Assembly: GCA_022036555.1 (NCBI GenBank)
Contig: CM039139.1
Coordinates: forward strand, 10,180,262-10,244,261
Direction: 5' to 3'
DNA from: Microstegium vimineum
Lineage: Eukaryota > Streptophyta > Magnoliopsida > Poales > Poaceae
Length of the DNA: 64,000 nucleotides
Below the pieces are notes generated by a model, which was not told where the DNA came from, did no database searches, and saw nothing but the letters and a program-made list of their open reading frames with translations. The translations under genes and the position numbers were made by a program. Of this stretch, positions 23,501 through 35,900 are shown in pieces (position 1 is the first letter of the stretch; each line of letters opens with the position of its first letter).

Positions 23501-26500
23501 TAGAACTGAAGTAATTTTGTCATATGCAGGATATCTATCCTTCATTGACTTAACACCTGTCAAAGTAGAAACTACCCAGTCTTGATCATGAATAGGAGCT
23601 GACCATATTGGCCCACCTATATTAAATTTCTTTCCACAATCACTGCATTCTTGAGGAACAACAGGTCCAATAGCAGGTGCATGCTTCACGCCATTATTCT
23701 TCTGCTTATACAGGAAGAATAAATAAAAGGAAAGTCAAGAAATTCAATATATAATAAAGAGAATGTTGTATCAAAGAGTTAAATGGTATGCAAAACATAC
23801 CTTCGGAACAGTCCTCGCAAGACATTGAAGATGGAAAGAGTCACAGCCAACACACTGATATATGTAAGAAAGTTTAAGAGGTGTATTCTTTATTTCACTT
23901 GCAGAACTGCCCGTGGAATCCAAATACAATGCCACATTAGAAAAAAAAAGTACTTAAACCAAATATGGAACAAACTAGGCACTAGAGGGTGGGGAAACTC
24001 ACGTGAATACTCGAACAAAAACACGGATATAAAAATCCATAAACACAGAGAGAACAGGCACAATATATCGCTTGTACCGATTTGCATGGCTCTGGTGTAA
24101 GAAAAGAAGGGTTAAGTGTAAAGTGCATATTAAATTGATACATCATTTAGCAAAAGCCTGAAATGGAAGTAGTTTATAGTCCTCAGCATATATATTCATT
24201 TTTTTTTGACAAGTCAGCATATATATCCATTATTGCAATTTGTAAATCACATATGTACCTCAATACTGGCAAGGAGGATCCTCAAAGCCATTTCATGGCA
24301 ATACTTGCCCTTGGTTGGGAATGAACCATACCTACAAAAAAAAAATATTATTACACTATAGACTGCTCAGATGGAATATTCCTTGAACACGTAGTACCAA
24401 CATACTTCGAGTAACAAACTTCTCCATTGCTCCCACAAAGAACTGCCATATCAGTGGCAGTGCACATTAATAAACCACCATCAGCAACAGCCTGTACAGC
24501 TGAGTCGAGGAATATAGATGGTGATCCATAAGGGTCAAGATCAACCTAAGACAATGAGAAGAAAATATGGAGTGAAATCATATTAAATATAATTTGCAAT
24601 GTTTACAGAAACAATCATTATCGTTTAATGCAATCATTAAATGGCATATTTACATGTGACTTTTCAGTCTATTGACTTATATACCGAGAACAAGATTCAC
24701 CCTTGCATAATAAATACCAGAAATTTCAGATTTAGCATTTGTAGCCAGAGACATAACGCAACACAGATGCATCATTCCAATAAAAAAGCTAATGTATACA
24801 GCAATGTTGAATCCATTGTGTTTTCATCTTAGAAAGAAAAACGGTAACAAAATGTCAGGTTTAGAAATATTTTCCTCGAACACCTTACCACATCAAATTC
24901 TTTTGGATGCATCAGCATGTGAATTCGAGCATCAACCAAGTAAGCTTCCACCTTACTAGTAGCGGAAGCACCATTAAACTTTATGTTTCGCTTGCAATCT
25001 TCGACAGATGCTGAAGAAACAAGAACCATAGTGAATTAGTGAAATAAAGCACAGAGGCATCAATAGCAAAGAACATAAGAAGCAATTTTAGTAAACTGTA
25101 CCGTTACCTTTATCATTATCCAGAGCAACTACCTTTCCTAAGCCCTCAACTTCACGGGCATACCGGAGAGATCGCAAACCAGTAGCAGCCAAAGCCTGGG
25201 AAAAAGAAATTAGCAGTGCAATCTACAAACCTAGGTATTAATTATGAGAAAAAAACCTAGATATTTGGGGGAAAAAACTAGATATTAGTTAATGTTAATT
25301 TAGAAGTATACAGAAACTGCATTTCCATTAGGGTTTAGGGATGAAATATGGGAAGGATATTCCAATCTGTCCATCCTTCGGAAGGATTTACATCCTTCTG
25401 TAACCAGGCCAGTATTCAATGTCCCTTTCAGATGGATATTCAAAGTTGGGTACATGATACAGATGTGTAGTATTTTATTATTATCCGATTATCACTTGAC
25501 TGAATCCATTAAAAAATAACTATCTATCTTCATATCCATATATATTTGTTAGTATTCGTTCCGTTTTCATCTAATTTCCATATAATTATGAGAAGTCTCA
25601 CCTCAAGGACAAGTGGTGGCTTGAGCTCTCTGGTTACTTTCCAGGAAGGTTTTGTTGCTTTTTTTGAAAGATCATCAATTTGATCTTCAGTTGACGCATC
25701 CTCTCCATTTTGAGGCTGTGATGTATTCCTTTCCACCAGCGCTTCATGTTCTTCTTTGCGCTTGGCAACAAATGTCCTCAAAACAGCAATGGACATATCT
25801 CTATTGTGAACCTAAACAAAGCAGTAAACTTCAATTTTCAAAAACCTCTATGATGGTATAGCTGGAAAATCATCCCTAACTTTGGAGTCATATGTGATTT
25901 TTCCTCAACTTATCAAATTTAAAACAATAACAAACTTGACTATCAACAAATAGTAACTACTTTCATTTGAGAAAAAAAAAATGTTTCATAGTTATGTACT
26001 CCTTCCGTCCCATTGAAAGTGTCACTAGAACAGTATTTCCCTCAGAGACGCGCTTTTCAAACAACACTTTCAATGAGAGGGACGGAGTATCTGTTTTGGA
26101 AAAAAAATCAGGGAGTTACATCACAATTTGAAACTGTTATCTTCTTCAATTAATCCATAATAAATACTGTGATGTGAAACCATTAGACTCTTTTTTTGCC
26201 AGCTGCTTAGTCCAATACGAGAGTATGACATGCAGAAGCTCAATCTACTGTTTCAAGTTTGCAATATATCTAAGAAATTTGAAACTTACACTGTTCCCAT
26301 ACACTATGATAACCAAATAGGTCAAATAAAATCATTTAGCTGCACAAACTGGTAGAATGAGGTAAACTTGGAGTGGACAACTTGATCACTAATTGATATC
26401 CACATAAACTCAGTTGACAGCAAGATAAACAAGACACATACACAAAACATAAATCACTGTTTTGTCTCGGTGTAATAGCAAGCTTAACCGCTACCCGTCT

Positions 26501-26809
26501 ATGTGAAGGCCTAGTAAATGCAAATGAATTGTGATAAAAATAAAACTAGATAAACTTTACAGACCCAATCCCACAGCAATCACCATCTAACACTCAATTT
26601 GGAATCCTCCAGATAATTACTACAGTAAATCACGCAGATAAAAAACCGATAGAACATCACCCCCATTTTAAAAAAAAAACAGTAAAAATGAAATACGAAC
26701 AGACCTGCACGGGATTATAGAAGACGGCGTTCTTCTTGTGCAAGAGGATCTCTGCCTCTCCTTCCTTCTTGATCTCGTAGTCCTTGAGCTTGTTCTCCAC
26801 TTCCGCCAT
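17547..26809 (-). CDS. TRM1: tRNA (guanine26-N2)-dimethyltransferase, twelve exons
   Basis: Trm1 makes N2,N2-dimethylguanosine at position 26 of tRNAs using S-adenosylmethionine. Exons in reading order: 26809-26705, 25811-25602, 25195-25108, 25010-24889, 24545-24406, 24331-24259, 24091-24003, 23906-23801, 23701-23486, 18415-18221, 18079-18002, 17894-17547. All junctions are GT-AG and the phases close to 589 residues. Visible motifs: [19 protein letters not shown] and NRDMSIAVL at the N-terminus, the SAM region [10 protein letters not shown], the DLDPYGSP motif, cysteine pairs CVGC and CSDC (probable zinc site), and a basic KRQK near the C-terminus (possible nuclear signal). An in-frame upstream ATG at 26866 would add 19 residues. 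Intron 9 (23485-18416) holds a MULE and a MITE; intron 1 holds a small Stowaway. No coding lesion is seen. Confidence 0.95.
17648..17719 (-). repeat. 36-bp tandem duplication in the last TRM1 exon
   Basis: Two in-frame 36-base units encode [12 protein letters not shown] twice, in the hydrophilic C-terminal tail after the catalytic region. The copies are almost identical, so the duplication is recent. Confidence 0.9.
18165..18199. repeat. Short tandem repeat in TRM1 intron 10
   Basis: ACTGACTTATGATAGATG is present twice in tandem. Confidence 0.8.
18701..18991. mobile_element. MITE with CTA target duplication in TRM1 intron 9
   Basis: The left end GGGCCCGTTTGG and right end CCAAACGGCCCC are inverted repeats with one mismatch. 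CTA flanks both sides (18698-18700 and 18992-18994). About 291 noncoding bases, PIF/Harbinger-like ends. Confidence 0.8.
19793..22150 (+). pseudogene. MuDR-type transposase, decayed
   Basis: Order of parts: an acidic Ser/Asp-rich N-terminal region, a MuDR-type DNA-binding region spanning a 101-base GT-AG intron (20387-20487), and the catalytic core around 20700-21300 (SIDATHLTG and VISTDAGKG motifs). These are followed by a SWIM zinc finger ([16 protein letters not shown] near 21665-21715) and a CCHC zinc knuckle ([14 protein letters not shown] near 21958). Lesions: in-frame TGA at 20228-20230, a one-base frameshift near 20683, another frameshift near 21750-21765, and TGA at 21955-21957 just before the knuckle. 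No functional transposase can come from this copy. Confidence 0.9.
22375..22640. repeat. Subterminal repeats inside the MULE
   Basis: Imperfect units contain AGTGCCATTATTTTGGTC, GGACATGCCATATTGGCAT and GATTCTGGGCATGTAATCCT, each present two to four times. They may be transposase-binding repeats or slippage products. Confidence 0.75.
22889..23485. other. Remainder of TRM1 intron 9
   Basis: AT-rich intron sequence between the MULE target duplication and exon 9. No feature is seen. Confidence 0.6.
25997..26089. mobile_element. Small Stowaway-like MITE in TRM1 intron 1
   Basis: The left end TACTCCTTCCGTCCCATTGA and a right end that is its approximate reverse complement (ending GGGACGGAGTA) are bounded by TA. 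It is about 93 bases, near the minimum for this class. Confidence 0.75.
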
Positions 26810-27059
26810 GTCTCCAAATCCAAAAACCGAACCCTGACGCCGCCGCCGAACCTGGGAATGCCCCACTGTCGCTGAGAGCCCGAGAACCTGGGAATGTCCC
26901 GCTGTCGCTGAGAGCCCGAGCCTGAGCGCCGCCTCCGTCGCCTGCGTGCCGAGCGCGAGTGGGAAGGGACAGGAGATGGAGCGCCGGCGCTGCGAGAAGA
27001 CGAAGAAACGGCGGCGGGTGCGTTGGATGCCTTCGCTGCAGTACCGTTAGGGTAAACAA

Positions 27060-27756
27060 ACGTATGCGTGTGGCGAAAGGTGGATTTGGGCTAAATTAAT
27101 GGCCTTTTAGATGGGCCACAAAATAAAAGCCTATACCATTATTTTTTTCATTTTTTTTCTTTTAACATCTTTTGATAAATTAGTACATAATACGGAATAT
27201 GTATTAGCAAATATGCTCGTGCGTTCCAATGTGAGAGAAAAAAACTATAAATATTGGTGAAAAATTGAGTACAAGAGTGTTTTATTTTTTTTTTTACCTT
27301 TCTATAAAATTTAAAAGCTATGTTTTATTTTATATACGACCTTACTATGTTTTTTAAAACCGTTGAACATTTTCCAATATATTGTCTAATAAATAGTTCT
27401 CACTACTAAATTATAAGTGACAATGTGGTGGTGTCATGACATGGGCCAACGGCCAATCACAGACCAGATTCAATAAATAATACTCCGAAGGCTACGTAGT
27501 TATAGGAAGTAAAAAAAACTATCTTTAATCTGTTTCTAATATATGTATTACCATAATTTTATAGTTTTATTTATTTGTAACACATACAATCCCACGTTTT
27601 CATGGTTTTAATTATTTTATTATAACATATGTAATCCCATATTTTTCTGTACTTTTTATTATTTATTTATTTGGCTTGCCAACCTTTTATCATATGAAAA
27701 GTTTAAAGGTGTGAGAACGATAAATAAAAAAAGTTCACTAATATTCATCTAAGCCT
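27060..27756. other. AT-rich intergenic DNA upstream of TRM1
   Basis: The first bases are presumably TRM1 promoter and leader, followed by AT-rich DNA with no supported feature. Confidence 0.4.
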
Positions 27757-27830
27757 TTTGTGGTGTGGTGGTAAGCGCTTGATTTTTCATCGATGGAGAC
27801 CCTAGGTCGAATCTTGTGTGGGGCAGGTGT
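27757..27830 (+). repeat. Possible tRNA-derived SINE head (Pol III A/B boxes)
   Basis: TGGTGGTAAGCGC resembles a Pol III box A, and GGTCGAATC about 40 bases further on resembles box B. No cloverleaf closes, so it is not a functional tRNA. It may be a SINE head or chance. Confidence 0.35.
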
Positions 27831-27872
27831 TTTTTCCGATTTTGGGTGGGTTCAGCTGGAGTTGTTGAAGTG

Positions 27873-28328
27873 GGCCGCAAATGGGCATGATACGAATACA
27901 GATGCAGATTTTGGTTTTTTCCGGTGGGTTCAACTGGAGCTATTGGAGTGGTCCGTAAATGGATCAGACACGAGGACAAGTGCATACGTATAGATTATTT
28001 ATATCTATATCTATACTTAATAATAAAAAGGTAAAATTTTAATCTTTTTTTTTTGGTATGACCTTCTCTAAATAACTTGTGAATGTGAAAATAGTTTCTA
28101 GGCCGCAAATGAGCATGATACGAATACAGGTGCAGATTTTGGTTTTTTCCGGTGGGTCAACTGGAGCTATTGGAGTGGGCCGTAAATGGGCCAGACACGA
28201 GGATAAGTGCATACGTATAGATTATTTATATCTATATCTATATCTATATCTATATCCATATCTATCTCTATCTCTATCTCTATCTATACCTAATAATAAT
28301 AAAGAGGTAAAATTTCAAACCCTTTCTT
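27873..28328. repeat. Tandem duplication of about 228 bp
   Basis: GGCCGCAAAT starts both units (27873 and 28101). Each unit runs through GATACGAATACAG, the pyrimidine/AT microsatellite and the Helitron-like 5' word TCTATAC(T/C)TAATAATA. The second unit leads into the Helitron body. Confidence 0.85.
28225..28287. repeat. (TATATC)n/(TATCTC)n microsatellite
   Basis: Hexamer repeats abut the Helitron 5' terminus. A shorter version precedes the duplicate terminus at 28010. Confidence 0.9.
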
Positions 28329-29488
28329 TTGGTATGGTCTCCTCTAACTAACTTGTGAATGTGAAAATTGTTTCTATCCGGCTGTCTATTGCTCGAATAT
28401 ATGTACAGGAGTCTTGGATAGTTAGAATCTGAATCCAAATAGGTTTGTCTGATGAGTACTCGAATACAAATTCTAATTCTAATCTAAATACAAAAGAATT
28501 GTTCATATCCATGTTGTGTCTACCGCTGCCGCTTGAATACATGTCTTTAGGCATAGACAGATAGAATCCTAATCCAAATAGATCATCGAATTAGTTACCG
28601 AATAAAAGTTCTAATCTAATAAAAATCAAGACACCATCGAGAACGAGAAAACCGGATCAAAACAGATATGGAATCCAGCCTCGACACAACTCATCATCAT
28701 CCTATAAAAAGGCACCCAAATCATATCGATTCCCGACAAATCAATAGCCAGAACACCTCAACGTAAGGCGGAGCCGAGGCGGCGGGAGGTCGAGTAGGGG
28801 GCGTGGGACAGCGACGGCGAGGCAGGGTCGTCGTGGAGTCACGAGCGGGGACGCGTGCCAACAACTGCGAGGTGGCGTCGTGTCGCGAGCGCGAGCCGTG
28901 ACAACAAGGCACCGTGGCACCATGGAGTCCCGAGAGGGGACGCGGGTAGCGACGGCGTCAAGTTGCGAGCGCAGGCCGCGACGGCGAGCACTTGTCGAGT
29001 CGCAGATGCGGGCCCTCAGTGGTTCCTCCCTGCGTGTGTGGCTTCGTGTGCATGGGCACGCAGGAGGCGGAGAAGAGAGACACGGAGGAGGAGCGCGCGA
29101 GGAGGGTCACTGCGTCATTGTTTGTGCCTGCATGTTGCATAGCCGAGAGCACCCTCAATTGAGCCATGGCCGACAACATGCAGACACGAATAACAAAGGC
29201 TGACCCTTGAGAGATCGAAGGAGATGGGGATTGGGGAGTCCAATGGAGACATATAGAGATGTGGATAAGGCTTACAAAGGAGACCGGAATACTCAGCTCT
29301 TTGGGAACTTGAGATAGAATATTCCGAATACTCTACCTCAAGATTAACCACAACACACTGACAAGTAGGGTCACGACCTTCGGGGCCCAGTTGGAAGTGG
29401 TTGTGCAATGAGTTTTTTTCAAAAAATGAAAAAAATACTAGATAATGAAATGTACATCCCAGTGCAACGCACGGACATGTTTTGCTAG
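28283..29488 (+). mobile_element. Non-autonomous Helitron
   Basis: The 5' end TCTATACCTAATAATAATA follows an A. The 3' end carries a short hairpin (GTGC-AAC-GCAC at 29462-29472) and finishes TTTTGCTAG before a T, so the insertion lies between A and T as for Helitrons. About 1.2 kb, with no Rep/helicase coding. The interior 28760-29110 is GC-rich and may be captured host sequence, which I cannot identify. Confidence 0.7.
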
Positions 29489-30034
29489 TACTAACATATT
29501 TATCAAAAAATTTATGAAGACATATCGACCTCCATTATCTTTTATTGATTCTCATGTAATTAAAGAAGATATATTATTTTAAATTTAGGACTGATGTCTA
29601 TTGAGCTTCCTAGCCTTCTCTCATGGTTCTACTAGGAATTCGACACATAGCTTCAAAAATAGATATTTATAAGAAGAGAAAGTAAGAATAGACACAAAAA
29701 ACATAAAGTAAGAATAGACACGAAGAACATAAAGTTTCAGTTCTTCTCCACAAGATACAATTACATAACAACCTCAAGCATAATATACTAACATAATTTC
29801 TAACATAATGGTAGTTAGCTCACTACTCACCACCAACTTACACAACTATGGCTTAGCTATCATTGTTACCCCATTTTGATCGACGTTGTTTGCTCTGATG
29901 TAAACACGCAATAGTACTTTCAATCCTTCGTGCCTTCTCTTTCGGGGCCTTTGACATTACCCCTCTCTAAAAAGTTGCTTGTGCCAAGCAATACTAGATG
30001 AGAATACTAATACTAAACTCCATATAGCTCCTAA
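29489..30034. other. Intergenic DNA
   Basis: No gene is seen. A short direct repeat, GTAAGAATAGACAC, occurs twice near 29690-29720. Confidence 0.4.
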
Positions 30035-30448
30035 GAGCAACTCCAACAGTTTGATATTTAGACTTGGCATATCTAATTTTACCAAAAAAAAACTAAAAAA
30101 CTGGTGGCCAACAGTTTGGCATTTGGACTTGGCATTTTTGCCAAAGTTGCAAATAGGAGCCCACACTTGGCAATTTGACAACCGTGAAAAGGGGGAGGCA
30201 TTTTTTCCTTCTTTTTTTCACAGCGGAACACTAGGCGGCGCCTTTTTTTCCTTCCTTTTTTCATGGCGGAACAGGAAAATGCTGCGAAAAAATAACGACC
30301 GGGTCCACTGGCCCATAATTTCTGTTTTTGTCAAGTCATTATGGAGAACTGTTGGAGATTGCATATTTTTTGCTTTGACATATCTATTTCAGAGTTGACA
30401 AATTTCATATTTTGCCAAACCAAAATTGTCAAACTGTTAGAGTTGCTC
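30035..30448. mobile_element. Tourist-like MITE, copy 1, TAA target duplication
   Basis: The left end GAGCAACTCCAACAGTTTG and the inverted right end (ending AACTGTTAGAGTTGCTC) are flanked by TAA at 30032-30034 and 30449-30451. The element is 414 bases and noncoding, with internal AAAAAGGAAGG-type blocks. A second copy in opposite orientation interrupts the LINE downstream. Confidence 0.88.
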
Positions 30449-30674
30449 TAAGGTTTGCGTAACCAGAGTGATCCTGCTAGGCTGCTCCTATACATTTACT
30501 GTTAACCAATCCGACACTGCCACGTGCCTCGTGCTTGTGTCGCCCTGCCTTTCCTCTCTTCTGATTTGTTAACCAATCATGCCTTCTCTTCTAGACAAAA
30601 AAAGTCTCGCAAGGTAAAAAAAAAGGACTCACAACACCTCGTGGCCTTCGCCTTGCCTTCAATCCTCTTCCTCC
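30449..30674. other. Spacer before the LINE
   Basis: No gene is seen. The last 11 bases (CCTCTTCCTCC, 30664-30674) may be the LINE target duplication. Confidence 0.45.
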
Positions 30675-30854
30675 AAAAACCTCGCAACGCTCTCGTCTCG
30701 GGTCAGTCACGGGTCACGGAGACCCCTAGCGACTCTGAGAAGGTTCCGAACCTAGGGTTTCGGAGGGGAAAATCCCCAGTTTTTCCACTCATTTCCTAAT
30801 CTGTAGCCACCCAATCCCAGTTCTTGAGCGTTGGTGAGCCCTCGGCGACGCAGG

Positions 30855-32206
30855 ATGAGCAAGTCCGGCGGTGATGGGGTCGGAGGCGGAGGCTGGGGCG
30901 GGTCGGGCAAGTCCGGCAAGGGCGAGGGCGGCGGCGGGAGCTGGGGCGGCCATGGCAAGCGCGGCAATGGTGGAGGCGTGTGGGGCTGGAGTGTCTATTG
31001 AAGGGACTGAAGCTGTCGGAGGAAGAGAGGAGCAAGGTGAAAGGGGCATGGCGGAAGGAGAAAGCCGATGGGGAGCAAGCTCCACAAGCTGTGGGGAAAA
31101 TGTTTGCGAGCAAGGCGGGATATGCCGATGGATTGGTGCAAACCTTGGGCAAAATTTGGTGTCCGGGACAGGGGATTCGTTGCAAGGAGCTTGGGAAAAA
31201 TCTCTTCCTCTTCACCTTCTTGCAGGCTGGAGGTAAGAGGAGGGCCATTACTGAAGGCCCTTGGGAGTTTGGAGGCGATCTGCTGGTTGTGGCAGACTTC
31301 GATGGCAACAAGAGATTGAAGGATTTACAGTTCACACACATTCCGGTCTGGGTCCGGGTCTTTGATCGCCCCCTTGGGATGATGGATTCTACAAACGGGA
31401 CGCTACTAGGGAATCGTATTGGAAGAGTGCTGACAGTAGACACGGAGGAGGATGGTAGTGCTGTGGGGGGATTCTTGCGGATAAAGGTGAAAATTGATAT
31501 CCGCAAACCGTTGAGGCACGACATTTTGGTGGAAGGGGAAGAAGGAGAAGATGACTGCTGGTGCCCGTTACAGTACGAATTTATCCCGAATTTTTGTTAT
31601 GGCTGTGGGCGACTTGGCCATGTGGAGGAATGTGACTCTTGTGTCAAGGAGGGAGCAGGAAATAAGCAATATGGGGATTGGCTACGGGTGAATCCTAATC
31701 GCTGGAGGGAAAAGGGTGACCCGAAGCACAAATGGTAGGAAGCTTGGGGGAGTTCAGGAAGTGGGAAATTTGGAAGAAGTAGAGATAGTGGCAAAATGAG
31801 CCTTGTTCTGGACCGCAACAAATGGCAGCGGACCTCTCCCATTTTGAGATCACAGCTTGATCCAGATCTCAGGGATGATGGCACTAGTCCAGTAAAGCCA
31901 ATGACAAATGTGACTTTGGAAAGCGGGGGGAAACCAAAAGACGTGACTTTGGAGGAGGTGGCAGCTGGAGAAGTGCGGGAGGCGGGTTTTGGGGGTGGAG
32001 ATGCACATGATAAAGAAGGGGTCAGACGTCCCAAAGAGGCACAATTGGTAGGTGTTTTGCCTGTATATGTTCCTGAACAAGTGGATACTATTGACAATAT
32101 AGGGAGGGAAGATCTACAGGAGGGAGGTGGGAAGCTAGATATGGGGAGGGACATGGATGTGGATGGCTACGCTTTGAAGGAGAAGGGGCGGGAAAGGAGG
32201 AAGTGA
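30855..32206 (+). pseudogene. LINE ORF1 (nucleic-acid-binding protein), broken
   Basis: Starts at ATG 30855 with a Gly/Ser/Lys-rich segment, then shifts frame near 30975-30990 into the conserved body (LKGLKLSEEERSK). It includes a DUF4283-type region (about 31000-31500) and a CCHC zinc knuckle (CYGCGRLGHVEEC near 31596). A TAG at 31736-31738 interrupts the frame, which continues in phase to 32206. A Lys-rich tail continues in another frame to about 32520. In plant L1 elements ORF1 packages the RNA. Confidence 0.8.
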
Positions 32207-32524
32207 TGGCTGTAGGGTCGCACAAGGCAGAGGTTGAAGGGGTGCAGAATCTAGCAGTGTTTGATGCAGGAGGTAGGAATCGGGAGGAGGTCGGGGTACA
32301 GGGGAAGAAGCCTGGTTCGTTTCATCGTTTACAACGTGTTCCAGGGACTGTGCAGGGATGCTGTGTGCGAAGTTAGAGAAAAAAGGAACCGACAGCTCAA
32401 GTTTACTGAGGAGGACCTAAACCACAAAAAGAAAAGGGCAAAAGAAGCAATCTCAGAGGGGTTGGAGGAGCATGGTGGGGAAGAAATGGTAGGACTGCAG
32501 GGTCAATCCTGCCCAGCCAAATGA

Positions 32525-32937
32525 GAGCAACTCCAACAATTTGGCAATTTTGGTTTGGCAAAACATGGAATTTGCCAACTCTGAAATAGATATGCCAAAG
32601 CAAAAAATATGTAATCTCCAACAGTTCCCCATAATGACTTGGCAAAAACGGAAATTATGGACCAGTAGACCCAGTCGTTATTTTTTCGCAACATTTTCCT
32701 GTTCCACCGTAAAAAAAGGAAGGAAAAAAGGCGCCGCCCGGTGTTCCTCCGTGAAAAAAAGAAGGAAAAAAATTGCATCCCCCTTTTCAAGATCTCCAAA
32801 TTGCCAAGTGCGGGCTCCTATTTGCAACTTTGGCAAAAATGTCAAGCCCAAATGACAAACTGTTGGCCACCAATTTTTTAGTTTTTTTGGCAAAATTAGA
32901 TATGCCAAGTCTAAATGTCAAACTGTTGGAGTTTCTC
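32525..32937. mobile_element. Tourist-like MITE, copy 2, at the LINE ORF2 start
   Basis: Same family as 30035-30448, reversed. The ends GAGCAACTCCAACA and GTTGGAGTTTCTC are flanked by TGA at 32522-32524 and 32938-32940. The left TGA overlaps the ATG at 32521-32523 that would begin ORF2; the ORF2 body resumes right after the MITE. Confidence 0.9.
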
Positions 32938-35900
32938 TGAGGCTAATAGCTTGGAATTGCCGGGGATTGGGGAACAACCCGACAATTCGTGGCCTTCTGG
33001 ATCTCCAGAAGGAGGAGGCTCCCGATGTCTTGTTTCTTTCTGAAACAAAACATGAAGGGAAGTGGTTGGAGTGGTTAAGGTGGAGGTTGGGGTTAACTAA
33101 CATGGTGGCGATGGATAGTGTAGGGGCGAGTGGTGGCCTTGCAGTTTTTTGGAGAAAGGATCTTGATCTCACGGCCAAGAGCATGTCTAAATATCATATA
33201 GACATTGTAATAAAGGAGGAAGATGGGTTTGAGTGGAGGTTTTCAGGGATGTATGGGGAATGAATGAGTGAAGAGAAGGAGAAAACTTGGGATACTCTGC
33301 GGACCTTACATGGACATATGTACCTACCTTGGGTGTGCGCAGGTGACTTCAATGAAGTCCTTTTTGCTCATGAGAAAGAGGGGGGGCTACCGAGGGCGGA
33401 GACATCCATGGAGAAATTTAGGATGGCACTAGAGGATTGTGACTTGCATGATCTTGGCTGTGTAGGGGACCTGTTCACATGGCGCAATAACCATCACAAG
33501 GCGGGGAGCTACACAAGAGAACGCCTTGATCGTGCTTTGGCTAATACAACCTGGAGATGTAAATACCCTCTAGTGCGGGTCATTAATGGCAACCCAAGAC
33601 ACTCAGATCATAGGCCTGTGATTGTGGAAATGGGGGGCAGGGAGCTGCGAAGGTGGGAGGGGTCACGAGAAGTCTTGAGGAATTTTGAAGTCCGATGGCT
33701 AGAGGAGGAGGACTGTGCAACAAAAGTGGAGGAGGCTTGGGGTTCAGCCCTGCAGGAAGGTACCACCACTCTTTTGGAGTTGCAAAGTTGGGTCCTAGGG
33801 GAGCTATGGGAGTGGGACCGATCGGTTCTGGGGGAGTTGAAGAAAAGGGTGAAGAACGCTAGGAGGGAACTAGAGAGATGCAGGAGAAGGGGAATATCCC
33901 AAGATAATGTTAACAGGGAGCATGTGCTGCGCTTCAAGCTAGAAAGATTGGAGGATCAATTGCATATGTACTGGAAGCAGCGAGCTCATAATTCATGGCT
34001 ATTAAATGGGGATATAAATACCAAATTTTTCCATGCTTTTGCATCGGAGAGAAAGGGGAAGAATGAGATTAGGAAGCTGATGGAGGAGGGGGAGACGTGG
34101 TACAGGGAGACGGTCTAAAAGCATATATTGCTAACCAGTACCAGAATTTATTCTATACATAGGCAGGAGGAGGTGTTGAGGAGGTGACTGGTTGTGTAGA
34201 GCAGTGCGTCACTCAAGAAATGAATGAGATATTATTGGCTCCATATTCTGAAGATGAGGTTTGGAAGGCTTTGGAGAGCATTGGTGATCTGAAAACTCCA
34301 GGCAATGATGGCTTCCCAACCATTTTTTACAAGCGGTTTTGTGGCCTAATTGCAAGTCAAGTGAGAGGTGATGTACTGAATGTCTTGAACAGAGGGGAGA
34401 TGCCGCAGGGGTGGAATGACACGATAATAGTCCTTATTCCCAAGAATGACAAACCTGAGAGAATGAAAGATCTCCGGCCAATCAGCTTGTGCACAGTCTT
34501 GTACAAGATCATCTCCAAAATAATCGCCAACCGGCTGAAAAGGGTGCTTCCTGATGTTATTTCACCTTCTCAAAGCGCTTTTGTACCTGGGAGACTAATC
34601 ACTGACAATGTCCTTTTAGCGTACGAGCTAACACACTATCTCAAAAACAAAAGAAGCGGATGGAACAGGGTGACAACAATTAAATTAGACATGAGCAAGG
34701 CATATGACCGGGTTGAATGGGGCTTTCTATACAACATGATGATTAAGATGGGGTTTCGTCAATAGTGGGCTGATCTAGTGATGAGATGCATTTCCACAGT
34801 GAGTTACCGTATCAAGGTAAATGGAGAGTACACAGATACAATCACACCACAACGAGGGCTTCGACAAGGCGATCCTCTCTCACCATACTTGTTTATCATT
34901 TGTGCCGAGGGGTTGTCCGCGATGCTGAAAAAGGCCGAGAGTGACCGGAAAATTGTGGGCATCAAGGTATGTCAGACGGCGCCAAGTGTAAACCATCTTT
35001 TTTTCGCAGATGATTCTGTGATTTTGATGCGAGCGCGGAATGAGGAAGCAGCTGAACTGAAAAGAGTACTGGGGGTATATGAGAGGGTGTCCGGTCAGGT
35101 GATCAACAAAGAAAAATCCTCCATCCTATTCAACCCAAATATTGTAAGGACAGTGAGGGAACAAATGAAAGGTACACTATCAATTTCTCAAGAGAAGTGG
35201 GGGGAAAGGTACCTGGGTCTACCGGTTTCCATTGGGAGCGCAAAAAAGAAAACTTTCACATATATCAAACAGAGAATCTGGTGTCGGATACAGGGATGGC
35301 AGGAAAAAATGCTCTCAAAAGCTGGTAAAGAAATTCTGGTTAAGGCGGTGGCCCAGGCTATTCCCACTTATGCCATGTCCTGCTTTGATATAACCAAGTC
35401 TTTGTGTGATGAGATAAGTACAATGGTCTGTAGGTATTGGTGGAGTGAGCAAGGTACGAAAAATAAAATTCATTGGCTCAGTTGGATTAAATTAACACGA
35501 TCAAAGAAGAAATGGGGTTTGGGATTTAGAGACTTGCACCTTTTCAATTTGGCCATGTTGGCTAGGCAGGCATGGAGGCTGCTAACCATTCCGGATAGTC
35601 TCTGTGGCAGGGTGCTGAAAGAGAAGTATTTCCCTCACAGTAGCATTCTGGAATGCCAAGCCAAAGGTGAAATCTCATATACTTGGAGAAGCATTTTGCA
35701 AGGGGTCGAGCTAATGAGGAAGGGCCTTATTTGGCGGGTGGGGGATGGAACACAAATCAAGATATGTTCTGACCCATGGATCCCGCGCGGGGAGACACGA
35801 CGACCTGCCACACCAAGAGGTGCTTCCTTGCTAACAAGAGTGGATGAACTTATGGACCCGATTTTGGGCGGCTGGGATGAACAATTTGTGCGTGACACCT

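Noticed and set aside
27770..27815. tRNA gene
   Set aside because: Box A and B-like words are present but no acceptor, anticodon or T stems pair; noted only as a possible SINE head.
28721..29203. Arg/Ala-rich frames in the Helitron interior
   Set aside because: GC-rich noncoding composition; no Rep/helicase and no recognised captured gene.
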